A stretch of DNA of 58,607 nucleotides, from positions 1 through 58,607 of the forward strand of contig NZ_VKHP01000021.1 of the NCBI RefSeq assembly GCF_010811875.1, in the 5' to 3' direction. This DNA is from Bradyrhizobium uaiense. Its GTDB lineage: Bacteria > Pseudomonadota > Alphaproteobacteria > Rhizobiales > Xanthobacteraceae. Below the pieces are notes generated by a model. It saw only the letters and a program-made list of their open reading frames with translations. It was not told the DNA's origin and did no database searches. This document shows, piece by piece, positions 7,958 to 16,116 of the stretch. The translations under genes and the position numbers were made by a program. Numbering within the stretch: position 1 is the first letter of the stretch; each line of letters opens with the position of its first letter.

Positions 7958-8155
7958 TCAAGTGCGCGACGGTCCGGGAGCCATCGCTGCGTAGAAGTCG
8001 CTCGGAGCCATCAACTCGGCATCGCCTGGCAGCACATCCTCGTTGAATATCTCCTCACAGGCGCGGAGAGCGTTGGCAAGGCGGTTATCTTCCGAAGGGT
8101 TGAGCTGGAAATGGCGCATAGTCTCGTTCCGGTTGGCTCGCCTGACAGGAGACAT
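7958..8155 (-). CDS. Small protein of unknown function (65 aa)
   Basis: A 65-residue frame starts at ATG 8153-8155, with a GGAG ribosome site 9 bases upstream. It is the fourth gene of the minus-strand patatin / acetoacetate decarboxylase / hydroxybutyrate dehydrogenase run, 25 bases after the dehydrogenase stop. The protein begins with a short basic stretch (SPVRRANRNETMRHF), followed by an acidic helix-like part (LANALRACEEIFNEDVLPG) and a Pro/Ala-rich end. There is no signal peptide or membrane segment. The good ribosome site and natural composition argue for a real gene. I do not recognise the family. Confidence 0.6.
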   Translation of the reverse strand: MSPVRRANRNETMRHFQLNPSEDNRLANALRACEEIFNEDVLPGDAELMAPSDFYAAMAPGPSRT

Positions 8156-8180
8156 GATTGAAAGCTCCGTGAATAACTGG

Positions 8181-8969
8181 CTAGGCGACCGTCCAGCCCC
8201 CATCCATCGAGAGGTTGGCGCCCGTGATTTGAGCGGCATCGTCGCTGCACAGGAACAGTGCCAGCGAAGCAACCTGTTCGACGGTGACGAACTCCTTGGT
8301 CGGCTGCGCGGCGAGCAGGACATCATTGATGACCTCATCCCGCCGCATGCGCCGGGCCGCCATCGTGTTCGGAATTTGCTTCTCGACGAGCGGCGTCCAG
8401 ACGTAGCCGGGGCTGATGCAGTTGCAGGTGATCTTCGAGCGAGCGAGTTCCAGTGCCACGGTCTTGGTAAGGCCAGCAATGCCGTGCTTGGCTGCGACAT
8501 AGGCCGACTTGAAGGGCGAGGCGATCACCGAATGGGCCGATGCCGTATTGACGATGCGTCCCCAGCCGCGCGTCTTCATGCCTGGCACCGCCGCGCGGAT
8601 GGCATGGAAAGAGGCAGACAGGTTGATCGCGATGATCGCATCCCACTTCTCGGCGGGGAATTCCTCGATCGGCGAAACGTGCTGGATGCCGGCGTTGTTG
8701 ACGAGAATGTCAACGCTGCCGAAGGTCTCCTCACCGAGAGCGATGAGCTCGGCAATCTCGCTTGGCTTCGTCATGTCGGCGGGCGAGTAGATCGCCCTGA
8801 CCGTGAAATCGCGTTCGATAGCGGCGCGCTCCTTTTCAATATCGCCGGGCGCGCCCATGCCGTTGATGACGACGTTGGCGCCCGCGCCGGCGAAGGTTCG
8901 CGCGCACGCGAGGCCAATGCCGCTGGTCGAGCCGGTGACGACAGCTGTCTTTCCGTTCAGAATTCCCAT
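8181..8969 (-). CDS. bdhA: 3-hydroxybutyrate dehydrogenase (SDR family)
   Basis: This 262-residue classical short-chain dehydrogenase oxidises (R)-3-hydroxybutyrate to acetoacetate with NAD+. The cofactor motif TGSTSGIG is near residue 12, NNAG follows, and the catalytic Ser (TASAHSV) and Tyr-x3-Lys (SAYVAAKHG) are present. The segment IQHVSPIEEFP is typical of BdhA rather than other SDRs. I chose ATG 8967-8969 (MGILNGK) over a GTG three codons upstream because AGAAAG is well spaced to the ATG. It follows acetoacetate decarboxylase by 72 bases, so the two may act on the same ketone-body pool made from poly-hydroxybutyrate. Confidence 0.92.
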   Translation of the reverse strand: MGILNGKTAVVTGSTSGIGLACARTFAGAGANVVINGMGAPGDIEKERAAIERDFTVRAIYSPADMTKPSEIAELIALGEETFGSVDILVNNAGIQHVSPIEEFPAEKWDAIIAINLSASFHAIRAAVPGMKTRGWGRIVNTASAHSVIASPFKSAYVAAKHGIAGLTKTVALELARSKITCNCISPGYVWTPLVEKQIPNTMAARRMRRDEVINDVLLAAQPTKEFVTVEQVASLALFLCSDDAAQITGANLSMDGGWTVA

Positions 8970-9041
8970 CTCGTACACTTTCTTCTTACAAATGCGAATG
9001 ACGATAGGTGCTACGCCGGAGATCGCGACGCCCAGTTGGAT

Positions 9042-9833
9042 CTACAAGACCAGAGCTTTCTCGCCGGCTCGAATCGAGCCGCGAGCCGGCTGCTGCAGAT
9101 AGTCGTGCACCACCTTTCCGAGGCCGAGTGTAAGGTCGGCGCGGATGTGGACGGCAGAGACGATCTCCAGGACCGGCAGTTCAGCAACCGGCGCCAAGGC
9201 ATGCGGTGTCAAGGCGAGGGCCGCGGGTCCGGTCCAGGCACCCTTCAGCACGACGTCCTTAAGATGGTATTCGACGAGCTCGCAGATGCGGGGGCTACCG
9301 TCGACGTGTGGGATGATCTTGAGCAGGAAGTTCGGCTCGTTCAGAGCCGCCTTGATTATCGACAAGTCGGCCGCGCGGTGCTTGTAGCCCATCGTTCCGG
9401 TCGCAACCCGGAGCGGGCCGTAATCCAGCGTGCCGATCAATGTGTCGATCTCGGTTCGCAACGTCGGCTGGGCGAGCTTCTTCGGAAAGCCCCATAGCTC
9501 GCGCCCGCCCGCAATGGGGCCTTCGTCGTTGAGGAACATGCAATGCGTATAGCCGCCTTTGCGTCCGCGGAAGGAGACGGGGATGACCTGTCCGCTTTCC
9601 GTGTAATCGCCAAAGCCGGTCGAATCCGGCATGCGAATGAATTCATACTTGACCAGAGCTTCTCGCACGTCGACCTCAAGTGGCTCCGGAACCACCGCCT
9701 GGAGCTTGGCCGGGTCGGTGCGATAGGTGATGATCAGGTATTCGCGATCGACGAACCGGTAAGGCCCTGGCGGATAGGCCGGGTTGGTCAGCGGCATCGC
9801 AAAGGCTCGTTGTTTCACGTCAATCTCGCGCAT
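9042..9833 (-). CDS. adc: Acetoacetate decarboxylase
   Basis: This 263-residue cytoplasmic enzyme converts acetoacetate to acetone and CO2 through a Schiff-base lysine. The active-site motif [10 protein letters not shown] puts the paired lysines at residues 118-119, matching the nucleophile and its pKa-lowering neighbour in the clostridial enzyme. The start at ATG 9831-9833 has GGAGAG directly upstream; a longer open frame to 9890 lacks such a site. It lies 28 bases after the patatin-like gene and before the 3-hydroxybutyrate dehydrogenase, so the operon handles acetoacetate from both sides. Full length for the family. Confidence 0.93.
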   Translation of the reverse strand: MREIDVKQRAFAMPLTNPAYPPGPYRFVDREYLIITYRTDPAKLQAVVPEPLEVDVREALVKYEFIRMPDSTGFGDYTESGQVIPVSFRGRKGGYTHCMFLNDEGPIAGGRELWGFPKKLAQPTLRTEIDTLIGTLDYGPLRVATGTMGYKHRAADLSIIKAALNEPNFLLKIIPHVDGSPRICELVEYHLKDVVLKGAWTGPAALALTPHALAPVAELPVLEIVSAVHIRADLTLGLGKVVHDYLQQPARGSIRAGEKALVL

Positions 9834-9861
9834 TTGTGCTCTCCAGGCAGTTGGGGTGGGC

Positions 9862-11034
9862 CTACTCGCGGCCGTCTTGTTCGAGATCAAACGTGAAGAC
9901 CCCGTCGGGGCTCGAAGGCCGCGCGAGCACCTCGGGATGGCGCAGTGTGCGCAGCGCGTCGTGGTAGCCAGCCTGCCAGTGGTCCAGCATTGAAAGGCGC
10001 GAGAACTCGTAGTCCTTGGAGTGCCCCTCGTGATTGCGCGCGCGATAGATCAGATGGACGATGTTGTAGACGTTGCGGGACACTGCCGTGCTGAGGAGCT
10101 TTACGTTCTCGTGCTGACTGAGATCGTCAGGGAGCCGGCCAAGCAGATCCGTGAGTGCGCGCCGCAGGCGCTGGACGCGCTTGAACTGGTCGGTGCTGGC
10201 GCGCGTGCGGCTCGAATACTGGATCTCCTTGTGCCGCGTGACGACCTCAGCCATGTTGCGCGGAAGTTGACCGCGGGCGCTCCAGAGGTCGACCTGGAAC
10301 GCGAGCATGTCCTGCGGGGCATCTGATTCGATCACCCATTGCAGCGGCGTGTTGGAGACGAGACCGCCGTCCCAATAGTGCTCCCCTTCGATTTCCACGG
10401 CGGGGAAGCCCGGCGGCAGCGCGCCGCTTGCCATGATATGCTCGGGCCGGATCGTATGGGTCGTGTTGTCGAAATAGACGAAATTCCCTGTTCGCACGTT
10501 GACCGCGCCCGCGCTGAAGCGCGTCGTTCCGTCATTGAGACGATCGAAATCGACCAGGCGCTCCAGCGTGGTCTTGAGCGCGCGTGTGTCGTAAATGCTG
10601 GTGGCATCGTTGGTGCCGCCGAGTTGCAGCCAGGGCGGGATGGGACGGGCGGAGAAAAATCCGGCTGCGCCGCACGTCGCTGCCAGGCCGGCGCTCATTT
10701 GATTGATGAGGTTGCGCGTGTTGTCGCTCTTCCCCCAATCAAGGAAAGGCGTTCCGGATAAGTCCCAGGGCGCCGTTGAAGTGACCTGGGTCCAGAAGTC
10801 GCGCAGGCGCTCGACACGGGACTCAGGAGGGTTGCCGGCGATAATGGCGGCGTTGATGGCTCCGATCGAAATGCCGGCAACCCAATCGGGATGAATGCTG
10901 GCTTCGGCCAAGGCTTCGTACACGCCCGCCTGATAGGCGCCGAGCGCGCCGCCGCCTTGCAACAGCAGCGCGATGCAGTCAAAGGGTAACCGCCGTTGCG
11001 CGGAAAAGAGCTCGGATCGAGGCTGGAAGTTCAT
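9862..11034 (-). CDS. Patatin-like phospholipase / lipid hydrolase
   Basis: This is a 390-residue patatin-fold serine hydrolase. The oxyanion-hole glycine run [11 protein letters not shown] is at residues 27-37, the nucleophile elbow GISIG puts Ser at 56, and the catalytic Asp is in DGGLVSNTP at 222. The Ser-Asp dyad is therefore intact. A patatin C-terminal extension ([13 protein letters not shown] and beyond) follows. No signal peptide is evident. It is the first gene of the ketone-body operon; related proteins occur next to PHB-metabolism genes, so it may release acyl or hydroxyacyl units, but phospholipase activity is equally possible. Confidence 0.9.
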   Translation of the reverse strand: MNFQPRSELFSAQRRLPFDCIALLLQGGGALGAYQAGVYEALAEASIHPDWVAGISIGAINAAIIAGNPPESRVERLRDFWTQVTSTAPWDLSGTPFLDWGKSDNTRNLINQMSAGLAATCGAAGFFSARPIPPWLQLGGTNDATSIYDTRALKTTLERLVDFDRLNDGTTRFSAGAVNVRTGNFVYFDNTTHTIRPEHIMASGALPPGFPAVEIEGEHYWDGGLVSNTPLQWVIESDAPQDMLAFQVDLWSARGQLPRNMAEVVTRHKEIQYSSRTRASTDQFKRVQRLRRALTDLLGRLPDDLSQHENVKLLSTAVSRNVYNIVHLIYRARNHEGHSKDYEFSRLSMLDHWQAGYHDALRTLRHPEVLARPSSPDGVFTFDLEQDGRE

Positions 11035-11074
11035 GGTGCGGTTGCTCTTGAGTTTTGCGATGTGAACACGCGTT

Positions 11075-11677
11075 TCAGCGCTGGCTTGCGCTCTGCTTTC
11101 CGACTTTGGGCGGCTCGAGCATCACTTCTTTCAAATGGTCCCCGGCGGCGACGACGACCACGAAATTCAGCTTGCCTTCCTGTCTCACGAGACCACCGGC
11201 CAGCGCACTGCCGCTCGCAGCTCTCTCGGCGACCTGCACCGCATCCGACATTTCCTGCTTGATCCATTTCAAGGCAATCATGTTGGCGAGAACGTCCCGA
11301 TCCAGTTCCTTCAGGGAAGACTCCACCTCCTTGCCCGTAACGCTTTCGGTATTTGCATCGACGGCGTTTTCCCACACGCTTTCATTTCTCATGGTGCGAA
11401 CGCGGTAGACGGGCGGGTTGGCAAGCTCAAAGCTGATGTCGGCAGTCTTCGAGCCGTCATGCAGGCGCTCGGCGACCTCAATTGCCCGGCTGAGCGGGAC
11501 TCGTATGGCGCGGAATTCCGTGAGCACGCGCCGAATCGCAGCGTCCTCGGCTTCGCTTTGCGCCGTCGCGCTCGGCCTGTCCGCGTCTGCGGGATTTTGT
11601 GCCACGTCGGCAACGGCGCCGGTCGCCGTGAGCGCGGCGGACCATACGATCAGGGCAAACAAATGCTTCTTCGACAT
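11075..11677 (-). CDS. Exported protein with two PepSY-like repeats
   Basis: The 200-residue protein starts at ATG 11675-11677 with AGAGG upstream. It has a cleavable signal peptide (LFALIVWSAALTATGAVA). Two similar modules follow: the first around PLSRAIEVAERLHDGS with FELANPPVYRVRTM, the second around EMSDAVQVAERAASGS with LNFVVVVAAGDHLKEV. The repeated helix-then-strands pattern is that of PepSY-like domains, which in other proteins inhibit proteases or bind small ligands in the periplasm. It lies 31 bases after the membrane protein gene and 40 bases before the patatin gene, all on the minus strand. Exact role unknown. Confidence 0.7.
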   Translation of the reverse strand: MSKKHLFALIVWSAALTATGAVADVAQNPADADRPSATAQSEAEDAAIRRVLTEFRAIRVPLSRAIEVAERLHDGSKTADISFELANPPVYRVRTMRNESVWENAVDANTESVTGKEVESSLKELDRDVLANMIALKWIKQEMSDAVQVAERAASGSALAGGLVRQEGKLNFVVVVAAGDHLKEVMLEPPKVGKQSASQR

Positions 11678-11708
11678 TGGTGAACCTCTTCTAAAGTTGG
11701 TCGATCGC

Positions 11709-12290
11709 CTACCAAAGGCGAGTGAGGGCGAACGTATCGCTGCAAGAGCTGTGGCGTGCCGAGCCGCAACGGCCATGCGGTGTCGCGCGCCGCGCGGCCC
11801 GACGTCGTCTCTCGGCAGAGAGGTGAGAAAGCTCGTGGGCTATCTCCGACGAAGCCAATGCAATGGAATTTCGGGAGACGTCCTCGACCGCCGACTGTGC
11901 GAGACTGCTGCGCAGTTGTGGGGGCATCGTCACGGGAGAAACCTCGTTTTCATCGGTTTGCGCGTCCGAGCCCGTGCTTCGAATCGCATCGGGTGCATGA
12001 CCCGGCTGCGAAGCGGCTGCGGCGATCTCCTTGTCAGCGGATGCCGGCAGGAGCTGATTGGCATCGATCACGACACGCTCCGGTCCCTTGAGGTCGGAGT
12101 GGGTGCGAATTGTAGGCCGTACAAGATCCGGTTCCGCAAAGTGGTCCGGCAGCTGCGCAGGCAGCACCCAGCCGGTCGCCAAAAGCAAGCACGCCAGTAC
12201 ACTGCCGACCGTGACAAGATAGCCGCGCAAGGGAAGGCCGTGATCAGTCGATCGGCTTGCGTGCGTGAACTCGAGGGATCGTCGGTTCAC
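11709..12290 (-). CDS. Single-pass membrane protein of unknown function
   Basis: About 193 residues, starting at GTG 12288-12290 (first residues NRRSLEFTHASR), with GGGGA eight bases upstream. The open frame continues to an ATG at 12461, but that part is Arg-rich and overlaps the neighbouring small gene, so I reject it. A short cytoplasmic head (~25 residues) precedes one strong membrane segment (YLVTVGSVLACLLLATGWVL), followed by a Pro/Ser/Ala-rich periplasmic part. No known domain. It sits in the small-protein operon controlled from the TetR-type operator at 12791. Confidence 0.65.
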   Translation of the reverse strand: MNRRSLEFTHASRSTDHGLPLRGYLVTVGSVLACLLLATGWVLPAQLPDHFAEPDLVRPTIRTHSDLKGPERVVIDANQLLPASADKEIAAAASQPGHAPDAIRSTGSDAQTDENEVSPVTMPPQLRSSLAQSAVEDVSRNSIALASSEIAHELSHLSAERRRRAARRATPHGRCGSARHSSCSDTFALTRLW

Positions 12291-12393
12291 GGCCGCGTCC
12301 CCTGGCAGCGATAAGTCGGTCTCATTGTCAGATACTCCAAAGGCGCGATGCCGCTTCGCGTGCTCGGCGCTTGCAGTTTCATTTCGGCGAAGT

Positions 12394-12576
12394 TCAGCAC
12401 GCCAGGACTCCGGACGTCGTCTCACGCGTGTGCGGGAGATAGTCGATTTCGTCGGGCGCAACGCCTCTGCGCGCCAGTTCGGACTCGATCATGTCGAACA
12501 TGCATTCGAGCGGCGCGAGCCAGGCGTTGACCCAGTAAATGATGCTGTTCCGGGCCATCAGCAGAGCCGGCGTCAT
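12394..12576 (-). CDS. Small protein of unknown function (60 aa)
   Basis: A 60-residue frame begins at ATG 12574-12576, with a GGAGG ribosome site 8 bases upstream, and overlaps the stop of the preceding 68-residue gene as ATGA. It has a hydrophobic N-terminal half (LLMARNSIIYWVNAWLAPLE) and an acidic C-terminal half (IESELARRGVAPDEIDYLP). The coupling and the strong ribosome site make it a convincing gene. It may associate with the membrane peptide encoded just before it. Family not recognised. Confidence 0.65.
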   Translation of the reverse strand: MTPALLMARNSIIYWVNAWLAPLECMFDMIESELARRGVAPDEIDYLPHTRETTSGVLAC

Positions 12577-12779
12577 GCGAACGTCCTCCGTTCCTGGCCA
12601 AGCCTGACGGTACTGAGCCGGTGGGCGCCGAGGGTATGGACCCAGGCGACCATCGAGATCGTGATGCCGAGCAGCAGGCTCAGGACCACGAGACACAAAG
12701 CGAAGACGACGTTCAGCGACGCAGCGGCGAGCCCCGGTAAGGGGTTTTCACGCATCAACGCGAATAGAAGAGTTGACAT
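12573..12779 (-). CDS. Small inner-membrane protein (68 aa)
   Basis: A 68-residue protein with an N-terminal amphipathic part and one long hydrophobic segment (VVFALCLVVLSLLLGITISM), ending in a basic tail. An AGGA ribosome site lies before the ATG. It is the first gene of the minus-strand small-protein operon, only 12 bases from the TetR-type operator at 12791-12815, and its stop overlaps the next start (ATGA). Small membrane proteins like this often modulate transporters or sense membrane stress. No family is recognised. Confidence 0.65.
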   Translation of the reverse strand: MSTLLFALMRENPLPGLAAASLNVVFALCLVVLSLLLGITISMVAWVHTLGAHRLSTVRLGQERRTFA

Positions 12780-12790
12780 TCTTTGTCCTA

Positions 12791-12815
12791 TTAATATACT
12801 ACACCGTATATTTCA
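12791..12815. promoter_or_regulatory. TetR-type operator, copy 1
   Basis: The core TACAC-C-GTATA is an imperfect version of the perfect dyad TATAC-G-GTATA found at 15122-15132. The similarity extends over about 25 bases on both sides (roughly 23 of 28 positions when the two sites are aligned in the same orientation). It lies in the divergent gap between the 68-residue membrane protein (minus) and the small secreted protein (plus). A TetR-family repressor encoded nearby is the likely ligand. Confidence 0.6.
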
Positions 12816-12931
12816 TATAAACCATGCTTCGCGGTTGATGTCAAAGGCAAGGGCCTCACAAACGCGTTACGGCGAAGCGAGGCTCCGCTCCGGCGAACCG
12901 GAAACGTCAAGCGGTGAAAGGATTCGACCTG

Positions 12932-13174
12932 ATGAGATTGATGCCGGCGCTGTTCATCGGAGCCGTGGTCGCGGTTGCGAGCGCACCCGCCCAAGAGAAC
13001 CGCGGCACTCCGGAGCAGAGGGCGGCCTGTGCGCCCGATGCCTTTCGCTTATGCAGTGCCTACATTCCCGATCCGTCAGGAGAAGCCTGTCTGCGGCTCA
13101 GGAAGTCGGATCTCAGCGAAGCGTGCAAAACAGTGTTCGAGCAGGCGAGTACCGGATCAGACGGGACCAAATAG
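12932..13174 (+). CDS. Small secreted cysteine-containing protein
   Basis: An 80-residue product with a signal peptide (LMPALFIGAVVAVASAPA) and a short mature part holding four cysteines (AACAPDAFRLCSAYIP, then GEACLRLRKSDLSEACKTVF). The Cys spacing suggests two disulfides in the periplasm. Start ATG 12932 is preceded by AAAGGA at a good distance; the open frame begins at a GTG at 12914 without a ribosome site. It is divergent from the small membrane-protein operon and may share the operator at 12791. This type of small protein is frequent in Bradyrhizobium-like genomes but its role is unknown. Confidence 0.65.
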   Translation: MRLMPALFIGAVVAVASAPAQENRGTPEQRAACAPDAFRLCSAYIPDPSGEACLRLRKSDLSEACKTVFEQASTGSDGTK

Positions 13175-13245
13175 AAGCAGCTTCGCAGGGGCGAGATCAT
13201 ATCCGCGCAGATTGCATCAATCGTTTTGGAAACAGGAGCGACATC

Positions 13246-13683
13246 ATGACTACCATGTACATTCCGGCTTTGGCCGCATTCGGCGGCTCTGCCTTTGGAT
13301 CGGTTTCGACCATCGTGAGTGGATGGTTCAGCCGACGACGTAGATTGCGTGAGCGTCATCACACCCGCTCGTTCTCGAAGCGCGAGCGGCTGTATCGCAG
13401 CTTCATCGAGGAAGCATCACGGCTCTACGCCGACGCCCTGATCAATGATCAGGCAGAAATTCCGCAGCTCGTCAGTCTCCATACGCTGGTGGGACGAATG
13501 CGAATTCTCTCGAGCAACGAGGTCGTTCAGGCCGCCGAGCGCACCGGGCGCCTGATCATCGAAACCTACCTGTCGCCAAATCGCACGTTTGTGGATCTGC
13601 CCAACTTTATCGAGGAAATAGACCCATTGCGCGATTTCGGCGAAGCCTGCCGCTGCGAGCTCACGAATCTGCCGGCCCGGTGA
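13246..13683 (+). CDS. Conserved hypothetical protein with N-terminal membrane segment
   Basis: A 145-residue protein starting at ATG 13246, with AGGAG upstream. The first ~25 residues (MYIPALAAFGGSAFGSVSTI) form a weak membrane segment followed by an Arg-rich stretch (SRRRRLRERHHTR). The rest is helical and charged (LYRSFIEEASRLYADALI). Much longer open frames in the same phase reach back to 12265 but run through unrelated genes and are rejected. The following TetR gene begins within 9 bases of its stop, so they are probably co-transcribed. No function can be assigned. Confidence 0.65.
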   Translation: MTTMYIPALAAFGGSAFGSVSTIVSGWFSRRRRLRERHHTRSFSKRERLYRSFIEEASRLYADALINDQAEIPQLVSLHTLVGRMRILSSNEVVQAAERTGRLIIETYLSPNRTFVDLPNFIEEIDPLRDFGEACRCELTNLPAR

Positions 13684-13691
13684 GAAGCATC

Positions 13692-14342
13692 ATGCGCGAG
13701 CAGATTGACGAGCGGACCAGGAATGCGGACGGGCGCTACAGAATCGTGCAGGCAGCCAAGACTCTCTATTGTCAGATTGGTCACAACAAGACCACCGTGG
13801 CCGACATCGGGCGGAGCTTGTCGATGTCCTCAGCCAACGTCTATCGCTTCTTTCACTCAAAGCGGGCGATCGAGGAGGCCGTCGTAGGAGAGGTGCTCGA
13901 CGACATCCTGAGCGCTGCAGCCGAGGCGGGGCGCAGCGGCGGGTCGGCGCTGCGGCGCCTGACTACCATCCTGAAGGCGATTGCCGAATGTAACGAAGGT
14001 CGACCTGCAAAGGACCGGAGATTGCAGGACCTTGTGGCGTTGGCCGTTCGGCAGAATTGGTTCGTCGTCCTCGCCTACGAAGACCAGATCAGGGGGCTGG
14101 TCCGGCCAGTGATCGGCACCGGGCAAGAAAACGGGGAGTTACGGGACGGCAATCCGATGGCATTAACCCGCTGTCTTCTGGCAGCCATGGATGTCTATCT
14201 CGATCCCTCGCGGACCGGTGTGACGACGCTTCGACCAAGCTTCGACGAAATGTTGAGTTTCTGTACGGGTGCGCTGCGCCGCACGCCGTTAGTGCAAGCG
14301 CTCAAGATAGCATCGCACCTGGAACTGCCGGTAGGCCGCTGA
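13692..14342 (+). CDS. TetR/AcrR-family transcriptional regulator
   Basis: A 216-residue repressor-type regulator. The N-terminal helix-turn-helix reads KTTVADIGRSLSMSSANVYR with the recognition helix ending FFHSKRAIEEAV. The C-terminal ligand domain is all-helical and divergent. Start ATG 13692 is chosen; an in-frame GTG at 13680 overlaps the upstream stop. It converges on the second TetR gene, whose end lies 49 bases away. It is a candidate, with the second TetR, for binding the shared operator at 12791 and 15119. Confidence 0.88.
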   Translation: MREQIDERTRNADGRYRIVQAAKTLYCQIGHNKTTVADIGRSLSMSSANVYRFFHSKRAIEEAVVGEVLDDILSAAAEAGRSGGSALRRLTTILKAIAECNEGRPAKDRRLQDLVALAVRQNWFVVLAYEDQIRGLVRPVIGTGQENGELRDGNPMALTRCLLAAMDVYLDPSRTGVTTLRPSFDEMLSFCTGALRRTPLVQALKIASHLELPVGR

Positions 14343-14391
14343 CGGATCGGCTCCGGCGCCTCGCGATAAGACGGCAAGCCTGCAACTAGTG

Positions 14392-15039
14392 CTACCAATC
14401 CGACTCGCATGCCGCCAGGAAAAAGCCGACCCGTTCTCGCACGAATCCGGGAAGCTCCTTCTTCAGGTCTTTCGGCGGCTCGCCGATGAGCGATCGAAAC
14501 AGCATCGGCAGCAGGATCAGGTCGAGGAATATCTGCGCCGTGGCGCGGCTTCGTTTGGCGCTGAACGGACCCCTTGGTGAGCGGGCGAGCTTCTGTGTGG
14601 CGTTATCCAGCCACTGCGACACCGCGGCCAGGGAGCGATCGCGTGCGGCGTCGTGAACGTTGCGGCTCAGTTCGGGAAACCGCTGAGATTCGGCGATCGT
14701 CGCCCGGACCATGCCGAGCGACTCCTCGATAACCCTGTCGATAATGGCGGTTCCGAGGCTCATCAACTTGTCCTCGATGGTGCGGCCTTCGGGCGAGAAG
14801 CCTTCAAAATCCGTCAGCCCGTCGATGCTGCGGGCCACCACGGCCGCGAACAGTGCTTCTTTGCCGGGGAAGTGAGCATAGATGGTCGGCTTGCTCGCGG
14901 GAGCAAGTTCGGAAATGTCGTCGATGCTTGCGCTGCGGAAGCCTTTTTCGAGAAACAGTTGCTGGGCTGCATCGAGAATTCGCGCCTGCGCGTCGCCGGC
15001 AAGATCCTTGGGCGGTCTGCCTCGCTTCGTCTTCTTCAT
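14392..15039 (-). CDS. TetR/AcrR-family regulator, divergent from the RND efflux operon
   Basis: A 215-residue TetR regulator. It has a basic N-terminus (MKKTKRGRPPKD), a helix-turn-helix around ASIDDISELAPASKPTIYAH followed by FPGKEALFAAVV, and a C-terminal domain of the AcrR type. The start ATG 15037-15039 has a near-perfect GGAGGT site; a longer frame up to 15816 lies opposite the kinase gene and is rejected. The gene is divergent from the kinase-RND operon, and the perfect TATAC-G-GTATA dyad lies 83 bases upstream of its start. This layout is the classic one for a local repressor of an efflux pump and of its own gene. Confidence 0.9.
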   Translation of the reverse strand: MKKTKRGRPPKDLAGDAQARILDAAQQLFLEKGFRSASIDDISELAPASKPTIYAHFPGKEALFAAVVARSIDGLTDFEGFSPEGRTIEDKLMSLGTAIIDRVIEESLGMVRATIAESQRFPELSRNVHDAARDRSLAAVSQWLDNATQKLARSPRGPFSAKRSRATAQIFLDLILLPMLFRSLIGEPPKDLKKELPGFVRERVGFFLAACESDW

Positions 15040-15118
15040 TCTTGGACCTCCAAAATCACGAGTCTGTGCGCGTCGCTTTCCCACTTGACATGGGCTGCGA
15101 AGAAAGGCAAGGAAAAGA

Positions 15119-15141
15119 AAATATACGGTATAGTTTATTAA
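15119..15141. promoter_or_regulatory. TetR-type operator, copy 2 (perfect dyad)
   Basis: TATACGGTATA at 15122-15132 is a perfect palindrome around one central base, in an AT-rich setting that stands out from the GC-rich surroundings. It lies between the TetR gene (minus) and the kinase-RND operon (plus). The same sequence context recurs at 12791-12815. Confidence 0.7.
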
Positions 15142-15246
15142 AGCGAGCCTCGATGGCTGCGGGCCTGGCGAATGCTTCCGCGACGACCAGGCTCGCAGAG
15201 GTGGGGCGTTCGAGCCCAATCGTCCGAGCAAAATGAGGAGAGTGTC

Positions 15247-16116
15247 GTGACTGTCTTGAGCCCAGACCCGTCCGGCTTGCTGGAGCGCGTTCTGTTGCGC
15301 GAACTGCATCACAGGGTCACCAACGGGGTTGCCTTCGCCATTGGTCTTGTCTCCGCCGCCGCTATTCGGGCTGAGGGGAAGGAAGCCAAAAGCGCACTCA
15401 GCGATGTCGTGGAACTGCTGCACGGTTATGCCGACGTGCATCGCGCTCTGGCGATGCCCGCGGGAGATACGCTGATTCACGCCGCCACCTACATTCGCAA
15501 ACTGGGACGTGGCATGCGCCGGGCGCTGCTGGACCGGATGAACATTCAACTGGCCTTCGCGACTCACTGCCTCGCGCTTCAGCCGGAGCGCTGCTGGCAC
15601 CTGGGACTGATCGTCCATGAACTCGTGATGCACGCGGCTAGGCACGCCTGCTTCGACGCGCGGGCCGGGCAGATCAAGGTCAAGCTGACGCGCGCCGGCA
15701 CCCTGGTGAATTGCGTCGTCCTGGACAACGGCTCGCGCCCGGCGCGTGACGTCTCTGACCGCGAATTGCGAACAGCGAGAGATCTTGCCAGGGCTCTCGG
15801 CGGCCGGATCGAGCAAGGCTTTGGCGCCGAATTCACCTCGATTGTCCTCTCGTTCCCGCTCAGCGAGCGCGAACTGGGTCCAAACCGGTCAATCGCGACG
15901 CGCCAGATGAGGGTTCCGCGCCGCACGAGAGCTGCCGCTCCAGACAAAGTGGTGTTCAACGCCCGCGCAGCGGCCGATCAACGCGGGCCTACCGCTGTGA
16001 TTGATCCCCTTGCGGGATTGCTGTGCCAGCACGACCGCGACCTGGTCGTCCCCAGTCAGTCCGCCGATGTCCTTGGCGGGCTGCTGTCGCCTTCCCATCC
16101 TACGGACGCCTCATGA
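15247..16116 (+). CDS. Histidine-kinase-like protein (HisKA_2 type) with degenerate N-box
   Basis: A 289-residue soluble protein starting at GTG 15247 behind GAGGAGAG. The phospho-acceptor region RELHHRVTNGVAFAIGLVS matches HisKA_2/HWE-type kinases and carries the His. The ATPase part follows, but the N-box reads HELVMHAARHA where active kinases have N-E-L-x-x-N-A; both Asn positions are His. LDNGSRPA (G1) and a late GGRIEQGFG segment remain. There is no sensor or membrane domain, and the last ~70 residues are unlike kinases. It is the first gene of the efflux operon and overlaps the first adaptor gene as ATGA. A signalling or scaffold role rather than catalysis is possible. Confidence 0.75.
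   Translation: MTVLSPDPSGLLERVLLRELHHRVTNGVAFAIGLVSAAAIRAEGKEAKSALSDVVELLHGYADVHRALAMPAGDTLIHAATYIRKLGRGMRRALLDRMNIQLAFATHCLALQPERCWHLGLIVHELVMHAARHACFDARAGQIKVKLTRAGTLVNCVVLDNGSRPARDVSDRELRTARDLARALGGRIEQGFGAEFTSIVLSFPLSERELGPNRSIATRQMRVPRRTRAAAPDKVVFNARAAADQRGPTAVIDPLAGLLCQHDRDLVVPSQSADVLGGLLSPSHPTDAS

Noticed and set aside
8043..9497. 484-codon plus-strand frame opposite bdhA and adc
   Set aside because: Antisense to two well-defined enzymes; composition typical of shadow frames.
13445..13461. CTGATCA-ATGATCAG-like dyad
   Set aside because: It lies inside the 145-residue hypothetical gene and is explained by coding sequence; no second copy in a promoter was seen.
12265..13683. 472-codon frame ending in the 145-residue hypothetical protein
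   Set aside because: Only the part from ATG 13246 has a ribosome site and natural sequence; the rest crosses divergent genes and the operator region.
15040..15816. N-terminal extension of the TetR frame to 474 codons
   Set aside because: It lies opposite the kinase-like gene; the TetR start at 15039 has a near-perfect ribosome site.
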